Positions 11,996 to 20,838 of a stretch of 64,000 bases of DNA are shown here, piece by piece; within the stretch, counting starts at the first letter, position 1, and every line of letters starts with the position of its first letter. The position numbers were made by a program, and so were the translations under genes. The stretch comes from Tricholomella constricta (taxonomy: Eukaryota; Basidiomycota; Agaricomycetes; Agaricales; Lyophyllaceae). The DNA is taken from contig JAACJP010000005.1 in assembly GCA_013368375.1 (NCBI GenBank), forward strand, positions 1,426,001-1,490,000, written 5' to 3'. The notes beneath the pieces are model-generated. The model did no database searches. It saw only the letters and a program-made list of their open reading frames with translations, and was not told the origin of the DNA.

Positions 11996-12325
11996 TGTTA
12001 GAATTCAACCTAGATAGAGTGAGATAAGGTAAACCTCAGTTCAATACAATTGACTATATTTGCCGTACCTAGATAGAGTGAGATAAGGTAAACTACGGTA
12101 CGTCAGTAAGGATGTTAAGTATGATAAATAGAAAGGAACTCACCCTCAGTTCAATACAATTGACTGAGGGTATTAGACGAATACTTGTAGGTATATATAT
12201 GTAACGGTAGTCCTTTGTCTGTATAGTAGAATAAAGAGATAAAGGGAGGTGAAAGAAAGTCCTTTGACCGAGCGTTGCTCGATCAGCACGAGGGTCGCTT
12301 ACGGTGTAAGAACCGAATCGCAACA
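11996..12325 (-). repeat. Copia 3' LTR (element orientation)
   Basis: This 330-bp terminal repeat is identical by eye to the one at 17164-17493. It contains two copies of a module: acctagatagagtgagata with ggtaaac, and ctcagttcaatacaattga. The second copy of the latter closes on itself as ctcag...ctgag, giving a potential hairpin. A tatatata box lies at 12191-12200. Confidence 0.96.
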
Positions 12326-12337
12326 CTCCTCCTCACC
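12326..12337 (-). other. Polypurine tract of the copia element
   Basis: On the element strand the bases abutting the 3' LTR read ggtgaggaggag, the purine run expected to prime plus-strand DNA synthesis. Confidence 0.75.
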
Positions 12338-12368
12338 GTAAAGCGGCTCCTCCTCGCATGGAATCCAG

Positions 12369-15300
12369 TTATCGTAGTCCCAGCATGTATCTGAGTCGGG
12401 TGAACTGTGGTAGAGGCAGGGCCTTGGTGAAAAGATCGGCGACGTTGTCCTTAGTGTTGATGTAGCGTACAATTAGTTCCTTCGACGCGACGCGTTCGCG
12501 GAGGAAGTGATACTTTATATCGACGTGTTTAACACGCGCGTGTAGTAGAGGGTCCTCGGAGAGATTTATTGTGGCGTTGTTGTCGCAGAGGATAGTTGTA
12601 GCGTCAGTGAGCGGTAGGCCGATCGCTTTAAGAAGTGCCCTGAGCCAGATACATTCTTGCGCAGAGTCAAATGCTGCCATATATTCTGCTTCGCAAGACG
12701 ATGCAGCTACAGTCTTCTGTTTGCGAGATGCCCAGGAAATAGCTCCGGAGCCAAGGGACCAGGTATAACCGCCCACGCTGCGTCGCGTGTCAAGGCAGTT
12801 CGCCCAATCGGAATCTGTGAAGCCGACGAGCGATGTGCCGGTGCCTTTTCCTCCGAGATGAAGCTTAAGATGTCTTGTGCCCTTTAGATAACGGACGAGA
12901 CGAATCGCGGCGTTCCAGTGTAGGTAAGAGTATGAGTCGAGGTATTGAGTAAGTTGTTGCACGGCGTACTGGATGTCAGGGCGTGTAGAAATGGCTAAGT
13001 ATAGGAGACAGCCGACGAGCGATCGATAGGGGAGTTTGTCGACCGCATCGCGTTCCTCGGGTGTCAGAGTGGTTCGGTCTATCCGCCGGAGCTTGAGGCC
13101 AGGCTCCATTGGAGATGAGAGAGGTGTGGCGTCCTTTTGACCGAACAGGGATATGGTTTTGTCGATCAGGGAGGTTTGGGATAGGCGTACAGTATGGTTA
13201 GGACGGTCCCATTCGACGGCGATCCCGACGATGTGGCGGGGAGTGCCCAAGTCCGAAATCGTCCAAGAGGAGCGCATCTGTTCTTTGAACCGATCGTTCT
13301 CCTCTTTGGAGCTCGCGATTGAAAGGAAATCGTCCACATGGACGGCTGTTATGACCGTGCCTGTGTCAGTTTTACGATAGTAAACACAGGACTCACAAGC
13401 GAGCCTGGTGAACCCCCATTTGAGCATATTATCGTTGAGGGTCTTGTTCCAGATGCGGCCCGCTTGCTTCATCCCGTATAAGCCACGTTGGAGACACCAT
13501 ACCCAGCCCTCTTTGCCCGGTTCCTCGAATCCCTTCGGTTGATACATATAGATTGTCTCCTCCTCAGGTAGAAGTCCGTACAGGAAGGCGGTCTTCACGT
13601 CGACCTGCATTGCGTCCCAACCTAAAGCGGCGGCAAGGTGGAGGAGGATCCTCCATGATTCCATGCGCGCAGTCGGTGAGGTCGTCTTGGTGTAATCTTG
13701 GCCGTATACCTGCTCGTACCCTTTGAGGACGATGCGCACCTTGTGCCGAGTTATATTGCCGTTCTCGTCCCGTTTGGTAGTGAAGACGGGTTTGCTGTGA
13801 TGGATTTTCTGTCCTTGGGGAACTTCCGATAAAGGAACACACCTGTAGACGTTCATCTCCTTGAGGGACTTGAGCTCGTCTCTGTATCCGGCTTCCCATT
13901 TGTCGGCGTCGGGGGAGGATTGCGCCTCTTTCCACGTCCTGGGCTCTTCTGTGAAATCCCCGGATGCCGGGTTGATGGCGCCTGATTCAATGATGGCCGC
14001 CAGGATCGCGTGGGCTCGATCATGATCGAGGCCCGTGACGTCACCCGGATCATTGTCGTCGGACAGCGCCTCCCGCTGTTCCGTCGCGACGCGTTTGAGC
14101 TCGTCCAAGATCTTCTTCCGCTCGGCGCGTTCTGTCTTGACCCGTTCGGCTGCCTCCTTCGATTCGCGGACTGCTTTCGCTGTGCGGGTTTCGGCAGGAT
14201 TGGTGGGGTTTGTCTTTTCCGTAGGAACGGATGTACGTGACGAGCGGCGAGGTTCAGGTGGAGCTTCTTCAGCTGGGGGATCCGTGACAGGGAGTGGTAT
14301 GTTGTGTTCCAGTTCCTCATATTGATCGTCAGAAGTAAAGGGTTCGTCGGCCGCAGAGTTCTGGATGTCTATCATGGAGGGAAACTCGTTGACTTTGATG
14401 TCTTCTGTGATATTGGGTGTTTGGAGATGGCCGTCGTGGCTCTCAAGGAATCGGACGTGGTACGTGCTGTGAACCCTGCCTGTCTTGTGATCGTAGCAGC
14501 GATATGTTTTGTCCATGGGGTCATATCCAATGAGGACACATTCGATCGAGCGTTCGTAGACCTTAGGATTGTGCTTGTTCTGTATAAGGACGAAAGCCCG
14601 ACAACCGATCTCTCGGAGGTGAGCATAGCTTGGTTTCCGATCGTACCACAGATCGTCTGGAGTCACATCGCCTTTGATAGATGAGGTTTTCGTCTTTCCA
14701 TGTAGGATAGACGCGGTGCAGATGAATTCGTCCCAGAGATTGGGCGGACAGTTCGCTGCGATCCGCATGGTACGGGCCTTACCCATGAGGGTGCGGTGCA
14801 TCCGTTCAACCCGTCCCATGTGGGCGGATGTGTATGGGGCACCGAACTCCCGTATAATGCCCCGAGACTCGCACCAGGCTTTCATTTCCTGTCCCATGAG
14901 TTCGCTGTCGCGACCGGTACGGTATCTCTCGATGCGGAGTCCAGTCTCTGTCTCTCGTGCAAGTTCCCAGGTTTTGAGCGCTCCGAAGGCATCGTCTTTG
15001 CGTTTAAGTGGAATGGACCATGGCTTGTTCGTGTAGTCATCGACAATGTTCATGGCATATAAATTCCCGGTTCTCGATTTTACAGCGGAGGGGCCCGTAA
15101 GATCTATCCAAACTATCCCCAGTTTCCTTGTCGCTCTATGCCCTTCCCCCTCCTGGCGCTTCTTTGGGACGGATTTCTTGGTCTGTTTCCCCAAGATACA
15201 ATCGTCACATTTCGGCGGTTTGGAGGGGAATATAGCGGGCATACCTTCGATCATTCCAGCTCGTGCCATCTCGGAGATCGCTTGGTAGTTTGCGTGGCCG

Positions 15301-16994
15301 AGTCTGCGATGCCAAGTCGCTAGATCGGGCGCACGTTGAGCGGTGAGAGCATGCTCGGCTTGAGCGGAGTGGAGGTCGAGGGAGTATAGGCGTTTGGACG
15401 GGATAAGGGATCCGCCGGCGATGTAGGCGCCAGTTGAGCGGTTGTAGATCTTAACACCTTCATGGTCAAAGGTGGCGCGGGTACCGGCATTGGTTGACAT
15501 AGCGCTGACCGAGACGAGTCTAACGGTGGAGTTGGGTACGTAGAGGACGTCCTCGAGTGTGATATAAGCTCCCTTGGCCACTCGCAGGCGAATATTGCCG
15601 ATCCCGACAGCGGCGATGGAAGAGCCGCCGACGCCTTTGATGGATCGTGCTGGAATAGCCCGTAGTGACAGGAAGTCTGTCTGGTCGGGGGAGATGTGGA
15701 CGGTGGCACCGGAGTCGATGTAGAAGGGATGGGAGTTGAGCGGGGTGCGCGTCGTTTGATGGAGGGGAGCTATCGTTGATAGCGCAAGTTCATCGATGGG
15801 TTTGGAATGGTCGTTCCAGTTTACCCCCGCCGTGAGATCGTCGATGGTGGCAAGCCATACTTCGTCGTCCCATTCAAGTTTCTCGATTTCAGAGATGGAT
15901 GCGGTTGGGACGGGGTCTGTGGCGAGTCCGGCGAATTCTACTTTCGTGGTTCCGCTGGTGTCGTCTTTCAGAAAGGCCGCGATCGCGGATTGCGCGTTGG
16001 ACCTCTCAAGGTATAGGGTGGTGTCGCCCCTGGACAGTTTAACCTTGGTGCTGGTATTGGAGGCCGATGTTCCTTTCTTCGCTGCCTTCCCCCCTCCTTG
16101 TGCCAATTTCGCCGCTCTAGATTCCTCAATCGTCTTTCCAGCCATGCCACCCCCCTCGCGAATACACCAGGGCTGAGAGTGGCCGACGGGGTTGAAACCG
16201 CGTGTGGCGCAGTTGCTGCAGTTTGGACGACCACCGTGGGGAGTATGGCATTTTGCCGCGAGCGCCGTGGATTCGTGCGCAGTCTGGTGTTGACGCTGAT
16301 TGAGGACAATTTGATGGGCCTCCATGTGGCGTGCGACGTCCATGAATGTGAAGGGAGACGAGTCAGTGGAGTTGGAGAGGGCGGACGAGATGGAGACCTG
16401 GAGGGACTCGTAGGCCTTGTCCGATCCTAGGCTATTGAGGAGTGCAATCGATTTGAAGACTCCTCGATTAACTTCCCCCATGTCGAACGCTCGGTCGACG
16501 AGCGCGTTGATAGACTTTGCGGTGGTGCCGAGAGGTTCAGATGGGGAGCAGTAGGTTCGGAGGGCGTCCTGGAGGATACTGATCTGGCGAATAGGGCCGC
16601 CACGTTTGGCGCGTGTCTGCAGATCTTGGTAGCAGGCCTTCGCGTCCTTATCCATCACCAAGTTATCTTGCTCCGCTTCCTCGACGGCACTTTCGATGAA
16701 AGCAATCGCGGTCGAGTTATTGAGGAGCCAGTTGTCGTGGGCGATGGGGTTCGTCTTCGCGTCTGGTTTAGGGATAATGGGGTCGAAGACGTAGTTGTAC
16801 ATCAGATTCCCCCGGAGACCAGCTTGGAGAGCGCGAGTCCATTTGCCGAAGTCGCCACTCGAGAGATCTAGCTTAGGTTTGTCGGAGGGAAATTGGTGCC
16901 GGAGAGGTAGCTCCCGTATAATGGGGCGCGTTTCCGATTCTGGAGTAGGGTTCACAGTGCCGCCGACCATAGTTGTAGTGGTAGATGGAGACAA
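12369..16994 (-). CDS. Copia gag-pol polyprotein, single intact frame
   Basis: A 1541-residue polyprotein. An N-terminal gag region is followed by a Cys/His cluster near residue 260 (CSNC...GHSQPWC; spacing C-x2-C-x9-H-x4-C, wider than the usual C-x2-C-x4-H-x4-C). The protease motif FYIDSGATVHISP is near 425. Pre-integrase HHCC (WHRRLGHANY...CDDCILGK) is near 560. The integrase core has Asp in WIDLTGP (about 630), Asp in RTGRDSELMG and Glu in GRVERMHRTL. Reverse transcriptase has QVDVKTAFLYG, GLYGMKQAGR and the active site VHVDDF near 1215. RNase H has GFTDSDWANC, SSCEAEYMA and the family-typical KHVDIKYHFLRE. No stop or frameshift was seen, so the element may be autonomous. Gag and pol share one frame, as in many copia elements. 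Confidence 0.96.
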   Translation of the reverse strand: MSPSTTTTMVGGTVNPTPESETRPIIRELPLRHQFPSDKPKLDLSSGDFGKWTRALQAGLRGNLMYNYVFDPIIPKPDAKTNPIAHDNWLLNNSTAIAFIESAVEEAEQDNLVMDKDAKACYQDLQTRAKRGGPIRQISILQDALRTYCSPSEPLGTTAKSINALVDRAFDMGEVNRGVFKSIALLNSLGSDKAYESLQVSISSALSNSTDSSPFTFMDVARHMEAHQIVLNQRQHQTAHESTALAAKCHTPHGGRPNCSNCATRGFNPVGHSQPWCIREGGGMAGKTIEESRAAKLAQGGGKAAKKGTSASNTSTKVKLSRGDTTLYLERSNAQSAIAAFLKDDTSGTTKVEFAGLATDPVPTASISEIEKLEWDDEVWLATIDDLTAGVNWNDHSKPIDELALSTIAPLHQTTRTPLNSHPFYIDSGATVHISPDQTDFLSLRAIPARSIKGVGGSSIAAVGIGNIRLRVAKGAYITLEDVLYVPNSTVRLVSVSAMSTNAGTRATFDHEGVKIYNRSTGAYIAGGSLIPSKRLYSLDLHSAQAEHALTAQRAPDLATWHRRLGHANYQAISEMARAGMIEGMPAIFPSKPPKCDDCILGKQTKKSVPKKRQEGEGHRATRKLGIVWIDLTGPSAVKSRTGNLYAMNIVDDYTNKPWSIPLKRKDDAFGALKTWELARETETGLRIERYRTGRDSELMGQEMKAWCESRGIIREFGAPYTSAHMGRVERMHRTLMGKARTMRIAANCPPNLWDEFICTASILHGKTKTSSIKGDVTPDDLWYDRKPSYAHLREIGCRAFVLIQNKHNPKVYERSIECVLIGYDPMDKTYRCYDHKTGRVHSTYHVRFLESHDGHLQTPNITEDIKVNEFPSMIDIQNSAADEPFTSDDQYEELEHNIPLPVTDPPAEEAPPEPRRSSRTSVPTEKTNPTNPAETRTAKAVRESKEAAERVKTERAERKKILDELKRVATEQREALSDDNDPGDVTGLDHDRAHAILAAIIESGAINPASGDFTEEPRTWKEAQSSPDADKWEAGYRDELKSLKEMNVYRCVPLSEVPQGQKIHHSKPVFTTKRDENGNITRHKVRIVLKGYEQVYGQDYTKTTSPTARMESWRILLHLAAALGWDAMQVDVKTAFLYGLLPEEETIYMYQPKGFEEPGKEGWVWCLQRGLYGMKQAGRIWNKTLNDNMLKWGFTRLACESCVYYRKTDTGTVITAVHVDDFLSIASSKEENDRFKEQMRSSWTISDLGTPRHIVGIAVEWDRPNHTVRLSQTSLIDKTISLFGQKDATPLSSPMEPGLKLRRIDRTTLTPEERDAVDKLPYRSLVGCLLYLAISTRPDIQYAVQQLTQYLDSYSYLHWNAAIRLVRYLKGTRHLKLHLGGKGTGTSLVGFTDSDWANCLDTRRSVGGYTWSLGSGAISWASRKQKTVAASSCEAEYMAAFDSAQECIWLRALLKAIGLPLTDATTILCDNNATINLSEDPLLHARVKHVDIKYHFLRERVASKELIVRYINTKDNVADLFTKALPLPQFTRLRYMLGLR

Positions 16995-17153
16995 AGGGAT
17001 TTCGACGGGGCGCGTGTCTAGATTAGATTAGATGCGCTGATAGGGTTTCGGGACAAAGGGGCCCGGAGATAAGATGGGACAAGTGGCCCGGGTTTGCAGT
17101 CGTCTAGGTTGGATTCGAGAGCTGTTCTACGCGTATGTGGGTAGACAGCTTTT

Positions 17154-17163
17154 GCCCATAACC
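17154..17163 (-). other. Primer binding site matching the anticodon region of initiator tRNA-Met
   Basis: Directly inside the 5' LTR the plus strand reads gcccataacc, so the element RNA reads GGTTATGGGC. This is complementary to the anticodon stem-loop of eukaryotic initiator tRNA-Met (anticodon CAT inside the match) and not to a tRNA 3' end. Drosophila copia is known to prime from such an internal tRNA-Met fragment. Confidence 0.75.
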
Positions 17164-17493
17164 TGTTAGAATTCAACCTAGATAGAGTGAGATAAGGTAA
17201 ACCTCAGTTCAATACAATTGACTATATTTGCCGTACCTAGATAGAGTGAGATAAGGTAAACTACGGTACGTCAGTAAGGATGTTAAGTATGATAAATAGA
17301 AAGGAACTCACCCTCAGTTCAATACAATTGACTGAGGGTATTAGACGAATACTTGTAGGTATATATATGTAACGGTAGTCCTTTGTCTGTATAGTAGAAT
17401 AAAGAGATAAAGGGAGGTGAAAGAAAGTCCTTTGACCGAGCGTTGCTCGATCAGCACGAGGGTCGCTTACGGTGTAAGAACCGAATCGCAACA
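17164..17493 (-). repeat. Copia 5' LTR (element orientation)
   Basis: Partner of the LTR at 11996-12325. In the element's sense this is the upstream LTR that should hold the promoter; the complement of the tatatata run near 17359-17368 is the candidate TATA box. No difference from the other LTR was found over 330 bp. Confidence 0.96.
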
Positions 17494-18569
17494 CATTGTC
17501 TTCACATTTTCAATGGCCGTCCTCGAGTTTTGTCTGCTCCTTACGAAAGATGTTGGTGGATTCGTATTGTTTGCTGTCGTATATGGATTCTTCTCTGGTG
17601 CTGGTACATTATCGCTCTGCATCTAGATGACCTTGGCCTGATTTGCCACAGGTGTTGCCCTGACTCCAGCGATGCTAGGTCCGTGTCATTCACACCCTCC
17701 ATGCTGAATCCTCTTGACCTTTTGTTTTGGGATACAGCATCACTAGCTAAAGACATCCATGAGGTAGGAGCGCGTATCGGCGTATTGTTTGCCCTTTCAG
17801 GTACGCATCAGTTTCGGTCAGATCATGTGCAACCGCAATCTCACCTTCATTTTAATCAGGCGTCATCGGTCTCTTTGGTAAAAAATGGTTCTATTGGATC
17901 AAATATCTCCATCAGCTTAAACCATCATTCAGCAATTCCTATTGCCGGTGCGCTCCTTACGCGCCAATTCCATTGGTGGTGAGTCCCTTGACCCCAAACC
18001 GGTGGCCTTTGTCCGTTAATGCCCACGATCTTCTCTAGGCGTCCTATTGTTTTTGCAGGGGTAAGTTTTTGTGCCTCGATGTTGTGAAATTTTTTGATGA
18101 AACATCGTCAGTCGGTGGTGGTGGCGGGTGGGATTTGCTACGTATTTGCCCGATTTCTGCTGGTGCGAAAGAAAAAGACTCAATTTGTATGAAGAACATG
18201 GTTGAGGCTCTTGTATTGTCAGTTGGTTGCAAGTATGAAGTTCTAGAAATAGAGGTTCTTGGCTTTGCAACTCGGAGAGGCCCCTGTCGGTCTCTATTGA
18301 TATGTTACCGCACCGGTCTCTCAACGGGGATGCGGGCAAGACCGGTATCCTACCGGCTACTCATACCCCGCACGACATTGATGATCGAGTGACAAACAGA
18401 TTTCCAAGATTATTTACCGGACAAGTCCAAGGTTCGGCCATCGGGTATAATTACGCAAACCTGTTCGCGCTTTGATGTGTACTGCAACCTCCGCAGGAAC
18501 AGAGCATTAAATAACGTGGGTACTACATGGGCGGAGAAGCCTTTCATCAAGGCTTCTCCTCTGACCACC

Positions 18570-20838
18570 ATGTCCGAAAAGTCGATCGAAAGCGACGCAG
18601 TTTTACCTGCTCCTGAGAGCGCGAGAGAGCGTGACGAAAATCGTTTTCCTGAAGGCGGGGGGCAGGCGTGGTTAACTCTATTTGGCGCGTACGTCCTTTA
18701 ATTTTTTGATGTTATCTTCGGGCTTTGACCGGATTGCCCAGTTCTCTAGTCCAGTTTGCCACATTCGGGTCAGCAATTCCCATCCTAGCCTTTGCCCTGC
18801 CTTCACTTCCGTCGTCAGATACACAAATGCTTTTGGAGTCTATCAAGGGTAAGCTTTGTTGTGGACTGACAATTAACGACAGAGACTGACTTGGGGAGAC
18901 CAGTGGTTATGAAATTTTCAACACTATGCCCCGCTTCTGATGACCAAGCAGATTTTTACATCCGCGAATACCTGACGAATTATACTCCCAGCGCCATAGG
19001 GTATCTATACCTCTCTGATTCTACTTTTCTGGAATTGATGTCTATCGACAAGATGGATCGGTGGGGTGCAGATATTTGTGGTGTTCGGATGTGGAATCTT
19101 CACAGGAAGGGCTTTCGATCGCGGATATTTGTATGCTTTGCATTTTCCTGACAAGTCTCCAATTTCTGACGCTCAGCACAAGTCATCATATGATGATCGG
19201 AGGCTCACTGCTTCATACCTTTTCGTGTGCGCACATTCAATGCATCAAAAAATAGCCGCGTGTTCTTATACCTCCTGCAGTTTTTATGCTGTCGCTGTCG
19301 CATCAGTATGAATATTATCAGGTAATTATTTCCCCAAAAACTATGCGTTGTAGACTTTAACAGTTCTGGCAGGTCTTTCTCTGTCAAGGCCTCGGTGGAG
19401 GTCTGGCTGCTGGGATCGTGTGGATACCATGTCTCTATGTCTCTTTTATCGTCAAAGAAGAACAATCCTAATTTTTGAAGGCGTCCAGGTTTGGCGGTTG
19501 TATCACATTATTTCCAGCGTCATCGCCCTTTGGCCATGGGGATCGTGGCTGTTGGCGCTGCCCTAGGTGCACCTTTCTTCATCGATCATCCTCATTCACT
19601 TTCGAGTCTGACAATTTCACCGTCAGGCGCTGTGCTCCATCCCATCATGCTCAACCGTCTTTTCCACGGGCCTATAGGCTTTCATAATGGTGTGCGGATT
19701 AGCGCTGCTCTCAACGCTGTCCTTCTCGGCATCGCGAATGCCATGATGAGGACAAGGCTACCTCCGAAGAAGACAGGGCCAGCAATCCCCCTCGTAGGGT
19801 TCCTGCGTGATCCTCCTTATATCTTCGTTGTAGTCGGGCAAGATTTGTCCCTTTTGATTTGCTGTACTCTCTAATTTGCTCCAGCAGATGTTTCTTCGTC
19901 ATTTGTGGATTATTTTTCCCTGTTTTCTTTTTGCAGTTGGCAGCAGTCAAGCACGGTGTCGATTCGCAGTTCGCTTTCTACTGTGTAAGTTCAATGAGGC
20001 TCCGCCTGTTTGGCTGACCGTTTAACATTGCGCTAGATCTCAATCCTCAACGCAGCATCTATCTTCGGGCGCATCGTGCCTACCATATTTGTACCGAAAT
20101 ATGGCGTGTTTAATCTTATCGTATTCTTTACTTTTGTTATGGGCGTATTGATCTATTGTCTCGGTGCGGTCAAAAGCTCCAACGGGTTTGTGGCATTCGC
20201 AGTGTTTTTTGGGTTTTTCTCAGGCGGTGGTACGCAATTTACGGCCTCTCAATGTATTCCGTCCTGACGCCACCTCTCATCTAGGAATTACCCTTACGCC
20301 AAGTATGCTATGTCTGTCCTTTCTTCCTATTCACAGGCGTGTGTGACTGCTGACTGTTCATTTAGCATCGCTGGCAAAAGACAGGAGTGAAATTGGTGCC
20401 CGAATCGGTATTTCCTTCGCCATTTCGGGTAAGCTGCCTCCTCATGCTCTGACGCGTTTCAAGACTGACGTATCTTTTATCGTGGAGGGATTGTCGGGCT
20501 CTTTGGTACGTCAATGTCTCCCGACCAGTCTACTCGAGCTGAACATCGTCCCATGTCTAGCCACCCCGATTGCCGGTGCCCTACTCACGAGCGACTTCCA
20601 CTGGTGGTCAGTGTTGGAATCAAATTCCAAGACACAATATTGGCTAACCCTTGGTGTGGAAAATCCTTAGGCGCCCGATATTATTTACCGCAGTACGTCT
20701 ATGCTTTACCATGTACACCGAACGTAGGTCTGACTTATAATTTGTCGCTCGCCGTAGACGACAATGATGGCTGGTGCCGGATTTTTCGCGATATCACGCG
20801 TTCTTGTCGCGAAACAGAAGGGAACTCAATTCGTTTAA
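18570..20838 (+). CDS. MFS transporter, MCT type, copy 3
   Basis: Third paralogue, in tandem with copy 2. Start 18570 (MSEKSIESDAVLPAPESARE). Exons yield SLVQFATFG, YTNAFGVYQ, DFYIREYLTNYTPSAIG, GWIGGVQIFVVFGCGIFTG, RAFDRGYF, MMIGGSLLHTFS, FMLSLSHQYEYYQ, CLAVVSHYFQRHRPLAMG, GAVLHPIMLNRLFHGPIG, LRDPPYIFVVVG, CFFVICGLFFPVFFLQLAA, SILNAASIFGRIVPTIFV, FAVFFGFFSGG, SEIGARIGISFAISG and TPIAGALLTSDFHWWRP, ending KQKGTQFV at 20838. Two oddities are visible. The hallmark near the N-terminus reads PEGGGQAW where relatives have a Trp before QAW. The intron after FVVVG uses a GC donor (gg|gcaaga). The junction after VYQ has its GT one base late (see findings). Otherwise the gene looks complete, about 430 residues. 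Confidence 0.78.

Larger units (their letters stand above)
11996..17493 (-). mobile_element. Full-length Ty1/copia LTR retrotransposon
   Basis: A 5498-bp element with two 330-bp LTRs, a primer binding site, one gag-pol frame and a polypurine tract, oriented on the minus strand. It begins TGTTAG and ends CAACA on the plus strand and is flanked by the 5-bp target-site duplication cattg at 11991-11995 and 17494-17498. The domain order protease, integrase, reverse transcriptase, RNase H places it in Ty1/copia. The two LTRs look identical base for base, so insertion is recent. It lies antisense inside transporter copy 2. Confidence 0.97.
10434..18192 (+). pseudogene. MFS transporter, MCT type, copy 2, disrupted by a copia element
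   Basis: Paralogue of the flanking transporters. Exon 1 (start 10434) ends with FPEGGWQAWTTVFGA, and later exons give SLAQFATFG, YTNAFGVYQ, REYLSTYSPS, MISGSILHSF, GAVLHPIMINRFFQG, FARDAPYRLVLLG and NACSLVGRILPPALAPR. The host reading stops at 11995, where a retrotransposon enters. It resumes at 17494 with IVFTFSMAVLEFCLLLTKD, FAVVYGFFSGAG, HEVGARIGVLFALSG, TPIAGALLTRQFHWW and a last exon ending RKKKTQFV with TGA at 18190-18192. Independent damage is visible. TGA at 11396-11398 replaces a basic residue in HYFKCN*PLATG. The block YFLQLYGTLHGLDAQFSI at about 11800-11860 lies in a different frame from its neighbours. The gene is therefore dead even without the insertion, subject to sequence accuracy. 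Confidence 0.85.
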
